A DNA stretch of 38,269 nt. Source: an uncultured Bacteroidaceae bacterium (GTDB taxonomy: Bacteria; Bacteroidota; Bacteroidia; Bacteroidales; Bacteroidaceae). The notes under the pieces are model-generated. The model was not told the DNA's origin. It worked only from the letters and a program-made list of their open reading frames with translations, and made no database searches. The stretch's first letter is position 1. Every line of letters begins with the position of its first letter. The position numbers were made by a program, and so were the translations under genes. The stretch is from contig CAKQRW010000032.1 of assembly GCA_934271655.1 (NCBI GenBank), positions 1 to 38,269 on the forward strand, given 5' to 3'. This document shows, in pieces, positions 1 to 7,722 of the stretch.

Positions 1-75
1 GGTGGAGGGTGGGACTCGAACCCACGACATTCAGAACCACAATCTGACGCTCTAACCAACTGAACTACATCCACC
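1..75 (-). tRNA. tRNA-His (anticodon GTG), copy 1
   Basis: Read on the minus strand, the sequence folds as a 75-nt cloverleaf: acceptor GGTGGATG, a D-arm with AGTTGGTTA, an anticodon loop TTGTGGT with GTG at 40-38, and a T-arm GTGGG-TTCGAGT-CCCAC. The extra 5' G opposite the final C is the G-1 typical of tRNA-His. The gene starts exactly at the window edge, so its 3' flank cannot be seen. It is identical to the copy at 149-223 and lies 73 bp downstream of it in the same orientation, probably as one transcript. Confidence 0.97.
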
Positions 76-148
76 ATGTTTGGGTGACCATTAAAGGTCT
101 GATGTTGCAAAAACGTCTTCTTTATATCAGGAGTCTCTCTTCTTGAGG

Positions 149-223
149 GGTGGAGGGTGGGACTCGAACCCACGACATTCAGAACCACAATCTGACGCTC
201 TAACCAACTGAACTACATCCACC
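149..223 (-). tRNA. tRNA-His (anticodon GTG), copy 2
   Basis: This 75-nt tRNA is identical to copy 1, with anticodon GTG at 188-186. The CCA end is not encoded: the bases 3' of the gene on the minus strand, 148-146, read CCT. It is the promoter-proximal member of a tandem pair and lies about 50 bp downstream of a strong promoter at 273-303. Confidence 0.97.
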
Positions 224-272
224 ATCTTGCGAAATAGTTTCTGATAGAGAAGTTATTTCCGTTTTGCGAGTG

Positions 273-303
273 CAAAGGTACGGACTTTTTCTGAACTGGC
301 AAA
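273..303 (-). promoter_or_regulatory. Bacteroidetes-type promoter for the tRNA-His pair
   Basis: On the minus strand a TTTG (-33 box, 303-300) is followed after 19 bases by TACCTTTG (-7 box, 280-273). This matches the TTTG/TAnnTTTG consensus of the Bacteroidetes primary sigma factor and points at the tRNA genes about 50 bp downstream. Confidence 0.8.
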
Positions 304-414
304 ATGTTTTGAGACTTTTTTTCGATAAAATGTCATTTTTACACTTTTAGACCAAAGTATGCGTATATTCTCCCTGTAAAAAGGAAGTAAAAGAGAAAAA
401 AGCGGCAGAACACT

Positions 415-444
415 ATTGCTTCTCAATTATTATTGTTAACTTTG
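415..444 (+). promoter_or_regulatory. Candidate promoter upstream of the AICAR transformylase gene
   Basis: ATTG at 415-418 and TAACTTTG at 437-444, separated by 18 bases, fit the Bacteroidetes -33/-7 pattern. Transcription would start near 451 and leave a leader of about 350 nt, containing the 23-bp repeat array at 573-687, before the gene at 805. No closer TAnnTTTG was seen. Confidence 0.5.
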
Positions 445-572
445 CACATGAAAAAAATAGAGGAGAGCAGAGCTGGAGCTGCTTCGCAACGTGCGTCGCA
501 GGCATCAGCTGGCAATGGAAACATGATGTAAGCGGATGCCATGCCGAAGCGTACACGCGCAACATGACACTT

Positions 573-687
573 ATGCACAAGCAAGGCATACGGTCATGCA
601 CATTCAAGATAAAGAATCATGCGCGTGCAAGATATACGGTCATGCACAAGCAAGGCAGACATTCATGCACATTCAAGATATAGAATC
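573..687. repeat. Array A: five tandem 23-bp units
   Basis: Units start at 573, 596, 619, 642 and 665, each beginning ATGCACA or ATGCGCG and ending in TC. Units 1 and 4 resemble each other (AAGCAAGGCA inside), as do units 2 and 5 (ATTCAAGATA inside), so the array also has a three-unit, 69-bp higher-order period. It lies in the presumed leader of the AICAR transformylase gene. The rest of 224-804 holds the tRNA promoter, a candidate plus promoter and a small hairpin at 736-755 (GTGCGG/CCGCAC). No convincing gene was seen there. Confidence 0.9.
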
Positions 688-804
688 ATGCCATGCCCTC
701 TATATATAATAATGTGTATATACATCCGCTTTAAAGTGCGGTCATGCTGCCGCACATGATTAGAGACACAAAAAGCAACAACATAACATAAACCCAAGAG
801 CAAG

Positions 805-1986
805 ATGAAAGAATTAGCATTGAAGTATGGCTGCAACCCAAACCAGAAGCCATCACGTGTCTACATGACAGAAGGCGAGCTGCCAATAGAAGTATTGTGC
901 GGACGCCCCGGATACATCAACCTGCTTGATGCGCTCAACAGCTGGCAGTTGGTGAAGGAGCTGAAAGCAGCTACAGGCATGCCTGCCGCCGCTTCCTTCA
1001 AGCATGTCAGCCCTGCAGGAGCTGCTGTTGGCGCGCCCCTGAGCGACACTCTGAAGAAGATTTACTTTGTGGACGACGTGAAGATTCCACTCACGCCTAT
1101 AGCCACAGCCTATGCGCGTGCCAGAGGCGCAGACCGCATGTCTTCTTTTGGCGACTTCATCGCTCTCTCTGACACATGCGACGAGGCAGCTGCCACACTC
1201 ATCAAGCGCGAGGTGAGTGACGGCATCATTGCCCCTGACTACACACCTGAAGCGCTGGAGATTCTGAAGGCCAAGCGCAAGGGCACCTACTGCGTGATAA
1301 AGATTGACCCTGACTACAAGCCAGCTCCCATAGAGTCAAAGCAAGTGTTTGGAGTCACATTCGAGCAGGGACGTAATGAGATAGACCTCACAGGCGACAA
1401 TCTCTTCGATAACATTCCTACCGACAACAAGAACATCCCAGCCGACGCTCGCCGCGACTTGAAGATAGCGCTCATCACGCTCAAGTACACTCAGTCCAAT
1501 TCAGTATGCTACGTGAAGGACGGACAGGCCATCGGCATCGGAGCAGGACAGCAGAGCCGCATCCACTGCACGCGCCTCGCTGGCAACAAGGCTGACAACT
1601 GGTGGCTGCGCCAGTGCCCTAAGGTATTGGCTCTTCCTTTCAGGACAGACATCAAGCGCGCCGACCGTGACAACACCATCGACGTGTATATTGGCGATGA
1701 GTATGAGGATGTGCTCCGTGAGGGCACATGGCAGAATTTCTTCACAGAAAAGCCTGAACCGCTCACAGCAGAGGAGAAGAAGGCTTGGCTGGCGAAGAAT
1801 ACAGGCGTGTGTCTCGGATCAGATGCCTTCTTCCCGTTTGGCGACAACATAGAGCGCGCGCACAAGAGTGGCGTGGAATACATAGCCCAGGCTGGAGGCT
1901 CAGTGCGCGACGACAATGTCATCGAGACATGCAACAAGTATGGCATCGCCATGGCATTCACAGGCATCCGCTTGTTCCACCATTGA
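805..1986 (+). CDS. Stand-alone AICAR transformylase (phosphoribosylaminoimidazolecarboxamide formyltransferase)
   Basis: This 393-aa cytoplasmic enzyme should transfer a formyl group from 10-formyl-THF to AICAR, the penultimate step of IMP synthesis. It corresponds to the C-terminal domain of PurH/ATIC. The catalytic Lys-His pair is in SFKHVSPAGAAVG (K66, H67), and the domain continues to the end with conserved GIGAGQQSR. The N-terminal IMP cyclohydrolase domain is absent: the protein begins directly with MKELALKYGCNPNQKP. That missing domain is encoded separately at 24743-25336. By length (197 + 393 aa) the two halves add up to the long, ATIC-like form rather than the shorter proteobacterial PurH. 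A candidate promoter lies at 415-444. The gene is followed 57 bp later by a small basic ORF on the same strand. Function is certain at family level; independence from the cyclohydrolase is seen directly. Confidence 0.93.
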   Translation: MKELALKYGCNPNQKPSRVYMTEGELPIEVLCGRPGYINLLDALNSWQLVKELKAATGMPAAASFKHVSPAGAAVGAPLSDTLKKIYFVDDVKIPLTPIATAYARARGADRMSSFGDFIALSDTCDEAAATLIKREVSDGIIAPDYTPEALEILKAKRKGTYCVIKIDPDYKPAPIESKQVFGVTFEQGRNEIDLTGDNLFDNIPTDNKNIPADARRDLKIALITLKYTQSNSVCYVKDGQAIGIGAGQQSRIHCTRLAGNKADNWWLRQCPKVLALPFRTDIKRADRDNTIDVYIGDEYEDVLREGTWQNFFTEKPEPLTAEEKKAWLAKNTGVCLGSDAFFPFGDNIERAHKSGVEYIAQAGGSVRDDNVIETCNKYGIAMAFTGIRLFHH

Positions 1987-2043
1987 TAAACCATAGGCAC
2001 TATAGTTTCCATAGCTACTATAGCCACAATAAAATATCACACT

Positions 2044-2256
2044 ATGGCATCAGATCATGAAATACAGTACGCCATCATGAATGGCATCAGTTTTGGCAAA
2101 GGCAAAAGCGAGAAGAAGGACGACACTGACAAGGTGAAGACCAAAGCCCGCAAGAAGGGGTACCAGACGGGTGCCCACAAGTCGGGAGCAGCAAAGCACA
2201 AGGCAGAGATTCGCCAGAGGGTGAAGAGCCGCGCTTCGCAGCGAAAGGGAAGATGA
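2044..2256 (+). CDS. Small, highly basic protein of unknown function
   Basis: This 70-aa ORF is not a family I recognise. Residues 1-20 are mixed, and the rest is dominated by Lys, Arg, Gly, Ala and Ser (KSEKKDD, KARKKGYQTG, HKSGAAKHKAEIRQRVKSR, ending SQRKGR). There is no signal peptide or membrane segment. The composition suggests nucleic-acid or ribosome association, which is inference only. Its reality is supported by context: its TGA overlaps the ATG of the next gene (ATGA at 2253-2256), the usual sign of translational coupling. The start ATG at 2044 lies 57 bp after the transformylase stop. A shadow ORF on the minus strand (2055-3356) is much less plausible than this coupled pair. Confidence 0.6.
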   Translation: MASDHEIQYAIMNGISFGKGKSEKKDDTDKVKTKARKKGYQTGAHKSGAAKHKAEIRQRVKSRASQRKGR

Positions 2257-3440
2257 ACATGCGCCATGCCATCATAACAATAGGTTTGCTGCTCAGCATT
2301 GCGTCGTGCGACTGCGACAAGGCCCGCGACGACAGTGCTGGGCAGTCTCCGTTTGCCGAGGCCGCAAGTTCCGGCCCTCCACAGTTTGACCTGGCCGAGA
2401 TACAGGACAACGGCGAGCTTATAGTGCTCACGCTCTATGGCCCCCAGAGCTACTTCGAGTTTCGTGGCGAGAATTTTGGCTTGCAGTACATGATTGCCAG
2501 CCAGTACGCCAAAAGCATTGGCGCAGGCGTGCGCGTGGATGTCTCCACCAGTGTGGGAGAGATGTTCCGCAAGCTGCGTGATGGCGAGGGCGACATAGTG
2601 GCATGCTGCAGCATTGTCCCCGACAGTCTTAGAGACGCCATGACACAGGTGGGCGGCCATGCCATGTGCCATTTTCTTGACAGCGTGGCAAGCAAGAGCG
2701 GCGACAGCTCCATCAGGGCGGCCAAAGGCAGCGGATGGTATGTGCGAAAAGAGTCGCCCGAACTGGAAGCCTCGCTGAGCCAGTGGATAGACGGGCATGA
2801 GGATGAATTTGCTGACTACACCACCATACGTGTCAAGACAAGCAGCGGGCGCACCTACGCTCCGCGCAGGAAAGTGTCGGCTCCTATCCTCAACGCTGCC
2901 AAAGGCCAGATATCCGTCTACGACGCCATCTTCAAGCGATACGCCTCCACATGCCAGTGGGACTGGAGGCTGCTTGCTGCCCAAGCCTATCAGGAATCGG
3001 CTTTCGACCCGCAGGCCGTGTCGTACATGGGAGCCATGGGACTCATGCAGCTCATGCCGTCGACCGCCGTCGATGTGGGCGTGAGGGGAGAGGAGGTGTT
3101 TGACGCCACAGCCAATGTGCGCGGAGCAGCCACGCTCATCTCGCGCCTCGACCGCCATTATGCCTCCATCGCCAACCGCGACGAACGCATCAACTTCATA
3201 CTGGCAGCCTACAACGCAGGCCCTGGCCATGTGGACGACGCCAGGGCACTGGCGCGCAAGCACGGCAAGGACGCTGATGTGTGGCTTGGCAATGTCGATG
3301 CTTTCGTGCTCAGAATGAGCCAGGCTGAATATTACAATCAGCCTGAGGTGAAGCACGGCTATTTCCGCGGAAGCGAGACATACAACTATGTCGGCAGCAT
3401 CAGGGACAGATGGCAGAAATACAAGAAGGCCATCAGATAG
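2253..3440 (+). CDS. Lytic transglycosylase lipoprotein, MltF-like (solute-binding domain + SLT domain)
   Basis: This 395-aa lipoprotein should cleave the MurNAc-GlcNAc bond of peptidoglycan to give 1,6-anhydro-MurNAc ends. The N-terminus has a hydrophobic segment and lipobox ending LLSIASC with Cys19. Residues about 50-190 resemble a periplasmic solute-binding (SBP_bac_3) module, as in MltF (ELIVLTLYGPQSYFEF, GLQYMIASQYAKS, VGEMFRKLRDGEGDIVAC). Residues about 220-370 are the SLT domain: the catalytic Glu is about residue 248 in QAYQESAFDPQAVS, followed by GAMGLMQLMPSTA and FILAAYNAGPGHV. The start overlaps the preceding small gene by ATGA. An alternative ATG two codons later would also leave a good signal peptide. 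A terminator-like hairpin follows at 3479-3530. Confidence 0.9.
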   Translation: MNMRHAIITIGLLLSIASCDCDKARDDSAGQSPFAEAASSGPPQFDLAEIQDNGELIVLTLYGPQSYFEFRGENFGLQYMIASQYAKSIGAGVRVDVSTSVGEMFRKLRDGEGDIVACCSIVPDSLRDAMTQVGGHAMCHFLDSVASKSGDSSIRAAKGSGWYVRKESPELEASLSQWIDGHEDEFADYTTIRVKTSSGRTYAPRRKVSAPILNAAKGQISVYDAIFKRYASTCQWDWRLLAAQAYQESAFDPQAVSYMGAMGLMQLMPSTAVDVGVRGEEVFDATANVRGAATLISRLDRHYASIANRDERINFILAAYNAGPGHVDDARALARKHGKDADVWLGNVDAFVLRMSQAEYYNQPEVKHGYFRGSETYNYVGSIRDRWQKYKKAIR

Positions 3441-3478
3441 GCGCCGACTGCTACAGACGACCTCTATTGAGATAAAAA

Positions 3479-3530
3479 TGATGCGGGAAGACTGATTTTC
3501 AAAAAGTCAGCCTTTCCGCATTGTTTGTTT
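3479..3530 (+). terminator. Rho-independent terminator after the transglycosylase gene
   Basis: Arms ATGCGGGAAGACTGA (3481-3495) and TCAGCCTTTCCGCAT (3507-3521) pair with a few internal mismatches and are followed by TGTTTGTTT. It lies 40 bp after the stop at 3440. Confidence 0.7.
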
Positions 3531-3553
3531 ATGTCAACACCATCTGCTTATTT

Positions 3554-3751
3554 CACCATTGATGTTTTCCTTCAGCACCATTGATGTCTTCTTTCAGCAC
3601 CATTGATGTCTTCTTTCAGCACCATTGATGTCTTCCTTCAGCACCATTGATGTCTTCCTTCAGCACCATTGATGTCTTCCTTCAGCACCATTGATGTCTT
3701 CTTTCAGCACCATTGATGTCTTCCTTCAGCACCATTGATGTCTTCCTTCAG
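3554..3751. repeat. Array B: nine tandem 22-bp units
   Basis: Nine head-to-tail units start every 22 bp from 3554 to 3730. Each is CACCATTGATG followed by TCTTCCTTCAG or TCTTCTTTCAG; only the C/T at unit position 17 and one TTT variant in unit 1 vary. A tenth, degenerate unit follows (CATAATTAGTAC...). The array fills the spacer between two convergent genes, the transglycosylase (plus) and pstB (minus). The near-identity of the units indicates recent expansion or active homogenisation. No ORF or spacer-like variable segments are present. Confidence 0.97.
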
Positions 3752-3812
3752 CATAATTAGTACTTTCTTTCATCATCATTATTTCCCTTGCATCATTATG
3801 CTTGCGAAGCCG

Positions 3813-4583
3813 TCATCCCATCTTGCCGTTGAGAAAAGCGCTTGTCAGTTCCTTGGCAGGATGCGTGAACATGGTCTCGGTGTCGTCATACTCTATGAGG
3901 TCGCCCAGATACATGAACATGGACTTGCTGGCTATGCGCCTCGCCTGTCCCATGTTGTGGGTGACGATGAGTATGGTCACCTCATCCTTCAGCTTCATGA
4001 TGAGCTGCTCTATATGCTTAGTGGCGATAGGGTCGAGAGCGGATGTCGGCTCATCCATAAGCAGAATCTCAGGTTTCAGCGCCAGGGCGCGCGCTATGCA
4101 CAGCCTCTGCTGCTGGCCTCCACTCAGGAAGGTGCCTTTCTTCGTGAGCACATCCTTCACCTCGTCCCACAGCGACACGCTGCGCAGGTTCTTCTCCACA
4201 ATCTCAGCTTTCTCCGCCTTGCTGAGTCGTATGCCGTTGAGCGAATAGCCGGCAAGCACATTGTCATAGATGCTCATGGTTGGGAAAGGAGTAGGGCGCT
4301 GGAAGACCATGCCTATCTTGCGCCGCACCTCCATCGGTTCCAGGTCAAGGATGTTCTGGCCCTCAAGCAGTATCTCGCCTCCGATGCGTATGTTGGGATA
4401 CAGATTGTGCATGAGGTTGGCGGCGCGCAGCAAGGTGCTCTTGCCGCATCCCGATGGACCCATTATGGCAGTGATGGTGTTGCGCTTCACTGCGGCTGTC
4501 ACGCCTTTCACGGCCTGGATGTCTGAGGTGTAGTTGACCGTCACATCCCTAAATTCCAGTATAGGATTATCTATCTTTGTCAT
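3813..4583 (-). CDS. pstB: Phosphate ABC transporter ATP-binding protein PstB
   Basis: This 256-aa ATPase energises the high-affinity Pst phosphate importer at the cytoplasmic face of the PstCA membrane pair. All ABC motifs are visible: Walker A GPSGCGKST near the N-terminus, the signature LSGGQQQRLCIARAL, Walker B ILLMDEPTSALD and the H-loop VTHNMGQARR. Length is normal for the family. It is the last gene of the minus-strand order porin, pstS, pstC, pstA, pstB, 129 bp after pstA, a longer gap than elsewhere in the unit. The phoU gene that commonly follows pstB is not here: downstream lies the 22-bp array B and a convergent gene. Confidence 0.97.
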   Translation of the reverse strand: MTKIDNPILEFRDVTVNYTSDIQAVKGVTAAVKRNTITAIMGPSGCGKSTLLRAANLMHNLYPNIRIGGEILLEGQNILDLEPMEVRRKIGMVFQRPTPFPTMSIYDNVLAGYSLNGIRLSKAEKAEIVEKNLRSVSLWDEVKDVLTKKGTFLSGGQQQRLCIARALALKPEILLMDEPTSALDPIATKHIEQLIMKLKDEVTILIVTHNMGQARRIASKSMFMYLGDLIEYDDTETMFTHPAKELTSAFLNGKMG

Positions 4584-4712
4584 GATTTTGACTAATCTTT
4601 TTTTTCTTTATTATTCTTGTTTATAGGCGAGTATGGCCACACTCGTGAGCCAAAGCCATTGGCTCTGTCATTGTCCTTGTGACATCGGAGGCCCGTCCTG
4701 TTCCATGTCTCG

Positions 4713-5564
4713 TCATGATCTCCACTTGTGAGCAAGATACTTAGACAGCAGGTTTATGGAAAGGACAAAGACCAGCAGGAAGAGCGATGCGCCCCAGATG
4801 AGGTCTTGCAGGTTGGGATCGTTGAAGAATTCCCATATGAGCAGCGGCACGGCCGACATGGGCTTGTCTACCGAGAGGCGTATGGCCTGGCATCCGAGAG
4901 CGGTGAACATGAGCGGCGCTGTCTCGCCTATCACTCTCGACACGGCCAGGAGCACACCTGTGAAGATGCCGCCGAAGGCTGCCGGCAACTGCACCTTGAG
5001 CAGCACCCTGGCGTAGCTGCCTCCAAGAGCGAGGCCTGCCTCCTTGAGCGACTGCGGCAGAATCTTCATAGTCTCTTCCGTGGAGCGCACTATGAGCGGA
5101 AGCATCATCACTGTCAGTGCCACGCTTCCTGCTATGGCAGAGTAGCCCTTCATGGGCACCACCACCCATATGTATGTGATGATGCCGATGATGACTGATG
5201 GCGTGCCCTGCAGCAGGTCTGTCACGTAACTGACGGTCTGGGCGAATTTTTTTCCGCTGTTCTCAGACAGATAGATGCCGCACATGATGCCGAGCGGTAT
5301 GGCCACAAGGGCTGCCATGCCCAGCATGAGCAGCGAGCCTACTATGCCGTTGGCTATGCCTCCAGGTATGGGGTCTCCATTGGCTATGGCTGTCATAGCC
5401 TTGAAGGCAGTGGGTGTGGGCTGTGTGAGAAAGGCCCAGGAAAACTGCCTGTAGCCCTTTACAAGCACCTCGCCAAGTATGGCCAGCAGCGGCACCGAGG
5501 TGAGCAGAGCCATGGCGCACACGCTGTAGTGGGCAAGATGGCTCAGAAATATTCTTCGTTTCAT
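4713..5564 (-). CDS. pstA: Phosphate ABC transporter permease PstA
   Basis: This 283-aa inner-membrane protein forms half of the phosphate translocation pore. It has about six hydrophobic segments, beginning with SVCAMALLTSVPLLAILGEV, and the cytoplasmic EAA-type loop SLKEAGLALGGSYARVLLK that contacts PstB. GTPSVIIGIITYIWVV and VIGETAPLMFTALG are typical PstA segments. The start ATG at 5564 lies 42 bp after the pstC stop, consistent with co-transcription. Length is typical. Confidence 0.95.
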   Translation of the reverse strand: MKRRIFLSHLAHYSVCAMALLTSVPLLAILGEVLVKGYRQFSWAFLTQPTPTAFKAMTAIANGDPIPGGIANGIVGSLLMLGMAALVAIPLGIMCGIYLSENSGKKFAQTVSYVTDLLQGTPSVIIGIITYIWVVVPMKGYSAIAGSVALTVMMLPLIVRSTEETMKILPQSLKEAGLALGGSYARVLLKVQLPAAFGGIFTGVLLAVSRVIGETAPLMFTALGCQAIRLSVDKPMSAVPLLIWEFFNDPNLQDLIWGASLFLLVFVLSINLLSKYLAHKWRS

Positions 5565-5606
5565 GTGGTTGAAGTTGCGTGTTTTTTTATCGGAAATATC
5601 TGTATG

Positions 5607-6467
5607 TCAGGATATCCTTGCCCTCTTGATAAGGACTTTTCCTATCATGTTGATGATGGCGGTGATGAGGAAAAGCACAAGAGCGATGGCAATGAGCGAT
5701 GATAGACGGAGACCATCAGCTTCGCCAAACTGGTTGGCTATGATGCTTGCCATCGTGTTGCCAGTGGATGTGATGGAAGAAGGCAGGTCGTTGGTGTTGC
5801 CTATGAGCATGGTCACCGTCATTGTCTCGCCCAGGGCACGGCCTATGGCAAGCACATAGGCGGAGAAGACTCCAGGGCCTGCCACAGGGATGACCACCGA
5901 GCGGATGACCTCCAGCCGTGTGGCTCCCAATGAATATGCTCCCTCCTTCAGGTCGTTGGGCACCATCTTGATGAACTCCGCGCTCAGCGAGGCGGCGTAT
6001 GGCACTATCATGATGGCCAGCACAAGCGATGCAGTCAATATGCCCGAGCCCTCGTCGCTGATGCCGAGCCACATGATCACCGGGCGCAGGGTGTAGAATC
6101 CCCACAGGCCATAGATGATGCTTGGAATGCCCGCAAGCAGGTCTGTCACGGTACTCAGGGCGTTGGCCAGCTTAGTGCCCTTGTAGTATTCTCCCACAAA
6201 CAGCGCCACAGGCAGCGAGAACGGTATGCAGAAGACCAGGGCGAGCAGGGTGGTGAGCAGGGTGCCGGTGATGAAAGGCAAGGCACCATACGCCTCTTTG
6301 CCATCGGTGTAGTCCCATTCTGATGAAAAAAGGAAATGGAAGAAGCCGAACTGGTGTATGGCGTCATAGCTGTCCGACATGAGCGAATAGATTATTCCTC
6401 CCGCTATGGTTGGAATAAAGAGTGCTGCCAGAAGCAGCAGCACTCGAAAAAATTTGTCTGAAGACAT
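5607..6467 (-). CDS. pstC: Phosphate ABC transporter permease PstC
   Basis: This 286-aa inner-membrane permease pairs with PstA. The N-terminus has one TM (VLLLLAALFIPTIAGGIIY), then a periplasmic stretch, then the core permease. The EAA loop is NDLKEGAYSLGATRLEVIR. GIPSIIYGLWGFYTL and IGRALGETMTVTMLIGNT match PstC rather than PstA. The gene starts 63 bp downstream of the pstS stop and ends 42 bp before pstA. Confidence 0.95.
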   Translation of the reverse strand: MSSDKFFRVLLLLAALFIPTIAGGIIYSLMSDSYDAIHQFGFFHFLFSSEWDYTDGKEAYGALPFITGTLLTTLLALVFCIPFSLPVALFVGEYYKGTKLANALSTVTDLLAGIPSIIYGLWGFYTLRPVIMWLGISDEGSGILTASLVLAIMIVPYAASLSAEFIKMVPNDLKEGAYSLGATRLEVIRSVVIPVAGPGVFSAYVLAIGRALGETMTVTMLIGNTNDLPSSITSTGNTMASIIANQFGEADGLRLSSLIAIALVLFLITAIINMIGKVLIKRARIS

Positions 6468-6530
6468 TACAGAAAATATAATTGGGAATTTTTTGTTTCT
6501 GACATGTTATCCGTGCGCATTGCAGGGGTA

Positions 6531-7616
6531 TCATTTCAAAAGTTTCTCACCGTCGTAAGTGACCTCAGCAAGGTTCTTCTTGCTCAGCTCGATAGCCTTG
6601 GCTGGCAGCGGAGCATAGTTGACGGCCGATGTCATCTTCTGCGCCTTGTCGCTGATTACATAGTTGATGAGATCGAGTGTTGCCTCAGCCTGCAGCTTGG
6701 AGCGGTTGCTGTAGTATTGCTCCTTGTAGATGATTATCCAAGTGAAGGTAGAGATGGGATAAGCGCCCTTGGCATCCGAATTGGTGATGGAGCAGCGTGT
6801 GTCGGCTGGCATGTCGCCGGCTGCCGCAGCGGAGATACTCTCTGCGGTTGGCTTCACTGTCTCTCCCTGAGCGTTGATGAGGGCGGCGTAGTCTATGCCC
6901 TGGGCAAAGGCATACTCCGAACCCACATAGCCTATGGCATTCTTGGTCTGAGCCACCACGCCAGCTACGCCAGGGTTGCCCTTTGCGGCCTGTCCCACGG
7001 GGAAGTTGACCGACTTGCCGCTGCCATACTTGGCTGCCCAGTCCTTGCTCACCTTAGAGAGATAGTCTGTGAAGACGAACGTGGTGCCCGAGCCGTCAGA
7101 GCGGTATGTAGGGATAATCTTGTCGGCCGGCAGTTCCACACCCTTGTTGAGCGAAGCTATGCGCTCATCGTTCCACTTGGTTATCTTGCCTGCAAAGATG
7201 TCTGCCACCACATCGCCAGAAAGCACCAGGTCTTTCACTCCAGGAAGATTGTATGCCAGAACCACTGCTCCCATGCATGTTGGCACATGCACCACAGGCT
7301 GTATCTCGGCCATCTCCTCGTCAGAAAGGAAGGCGTCCGAGCCGCAGAAGTCCACGATGCCGTCCTTCAGGTTGCGCACACCGCCGCCTGAGCCTATGCC
7401 TCCATAAGCCACCTCGTCGCCGTTGATGTTGCCAAACTCCTCAAACACCACATTGTAGAAAGGCAGTGGGAAGGTGGCTCCTGCGCCTGAGAGCTGCACA
7501 CTCTCGCGCTTTGCCTCTTCGCCTGTAGCCTCATTGTTCTTCTGACCATTGCCGCAAGATGTCATCACACCTGCCACAGCCATGATTGCCATGGCTTTAG
7601 TAAAAATCTTTCTCAT
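6531..7616 (-). CDS. pstS: Phosphate-binding lipoprotein PstS
   Basis: This 361-aa protein captures phosphate in the periplasm and delivers it to PstCA. The start at 7616 (MRKIFTKAMAIM) was chosen because it opens a lipoprotein signal ending VAGVMTSC; the upstream extension to 7733 is Gln/Thr-rich and lacks such character. Phosphate-binding signatures are present: SGAGATFPLPFYNVVF, SGGGVRNLKDGIVDFCGSDA and YRSDGSGTTFVFTDYL. It lies 106 bp downstream of the porin gene, with a hairpin at 7680-7714 in between, and leads pstC-pstA-pstB. Regulation by a Pho system is likely from the family, but I could not assign a Pho box. Confidence 0.95.
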   Translation of the reverse strand: MRKIFTKAMAIMAVAGVMTSCGNGQKNNEATGEEAKRESVQLSGAGATFPLPFYNVVFEEFGNINGDEVAYGGIGSGGGVRNLKDGIVDFCGSDAFLSDEEMAEIQPVVHVPTCMGAVVLAYNLPGVKDLVLSGDVVADIFAGKITKWNDERIASLNKGVELPADKIIPTYRSDGSGTTFVFTDYLSKVSKDWAAKYGSGKSVNFPVGQAAKGNPGVAGVVAQTKNAIGYVGSEYAFAQGIDYAALINAQGETVKPTAESISAAAAGDMPADTRCSITNSDAKGAYPISTFTWIIIYKEQYYSNRSKLQAEATLDLINYVISDKAQKMTSAVNYAPLPAKAIELSKKNLAEVTYDGEKLLK

Positions 7617-7679
7617 AATATTATTTCCTTTTGATTGTACAATTGCTTGTTGCCATGTCTCAGTAGCCTGCTTCTGTGT

Positions 7680-7714
7680 CTCTGGCGAAGCCCACTTGTG
7701 TGCATGCGCCAGAG
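7680..7714 (-). promoter_or_regulatory. Intercistronic hairpin between porin and pstS
   Basis: CTCTGGCG (7680-7687) and CGCCAGAG (7707-7714) form a perfect 8-bp inverted repeat with a 19-nt loop. There is no T-run on the minus strand after it, so it is more likely a processing or stabilising stem than a full terminator. Confidence 0.4.
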
Positions 7715-7722
7715 CAGATTGC

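Noticed and set aside
448..531. 27-codon ORF just after the candidate promoter at 415-444
   Set aside because: Its ATG would lie at or before the predicted transcript start, and the composition shows no protein character.
2055..3356. 433-aa minus-strand ORF
   Set aside because: It lies opposite the lytic transglycosylase and small basic gene, has no recognisable domain and is a GC-driven shadow.
3554..3751. CRISPR array
   Set aside because: Units are directly adjacent with no unique spacers, the period is 22 bp, and no cas genes are present.
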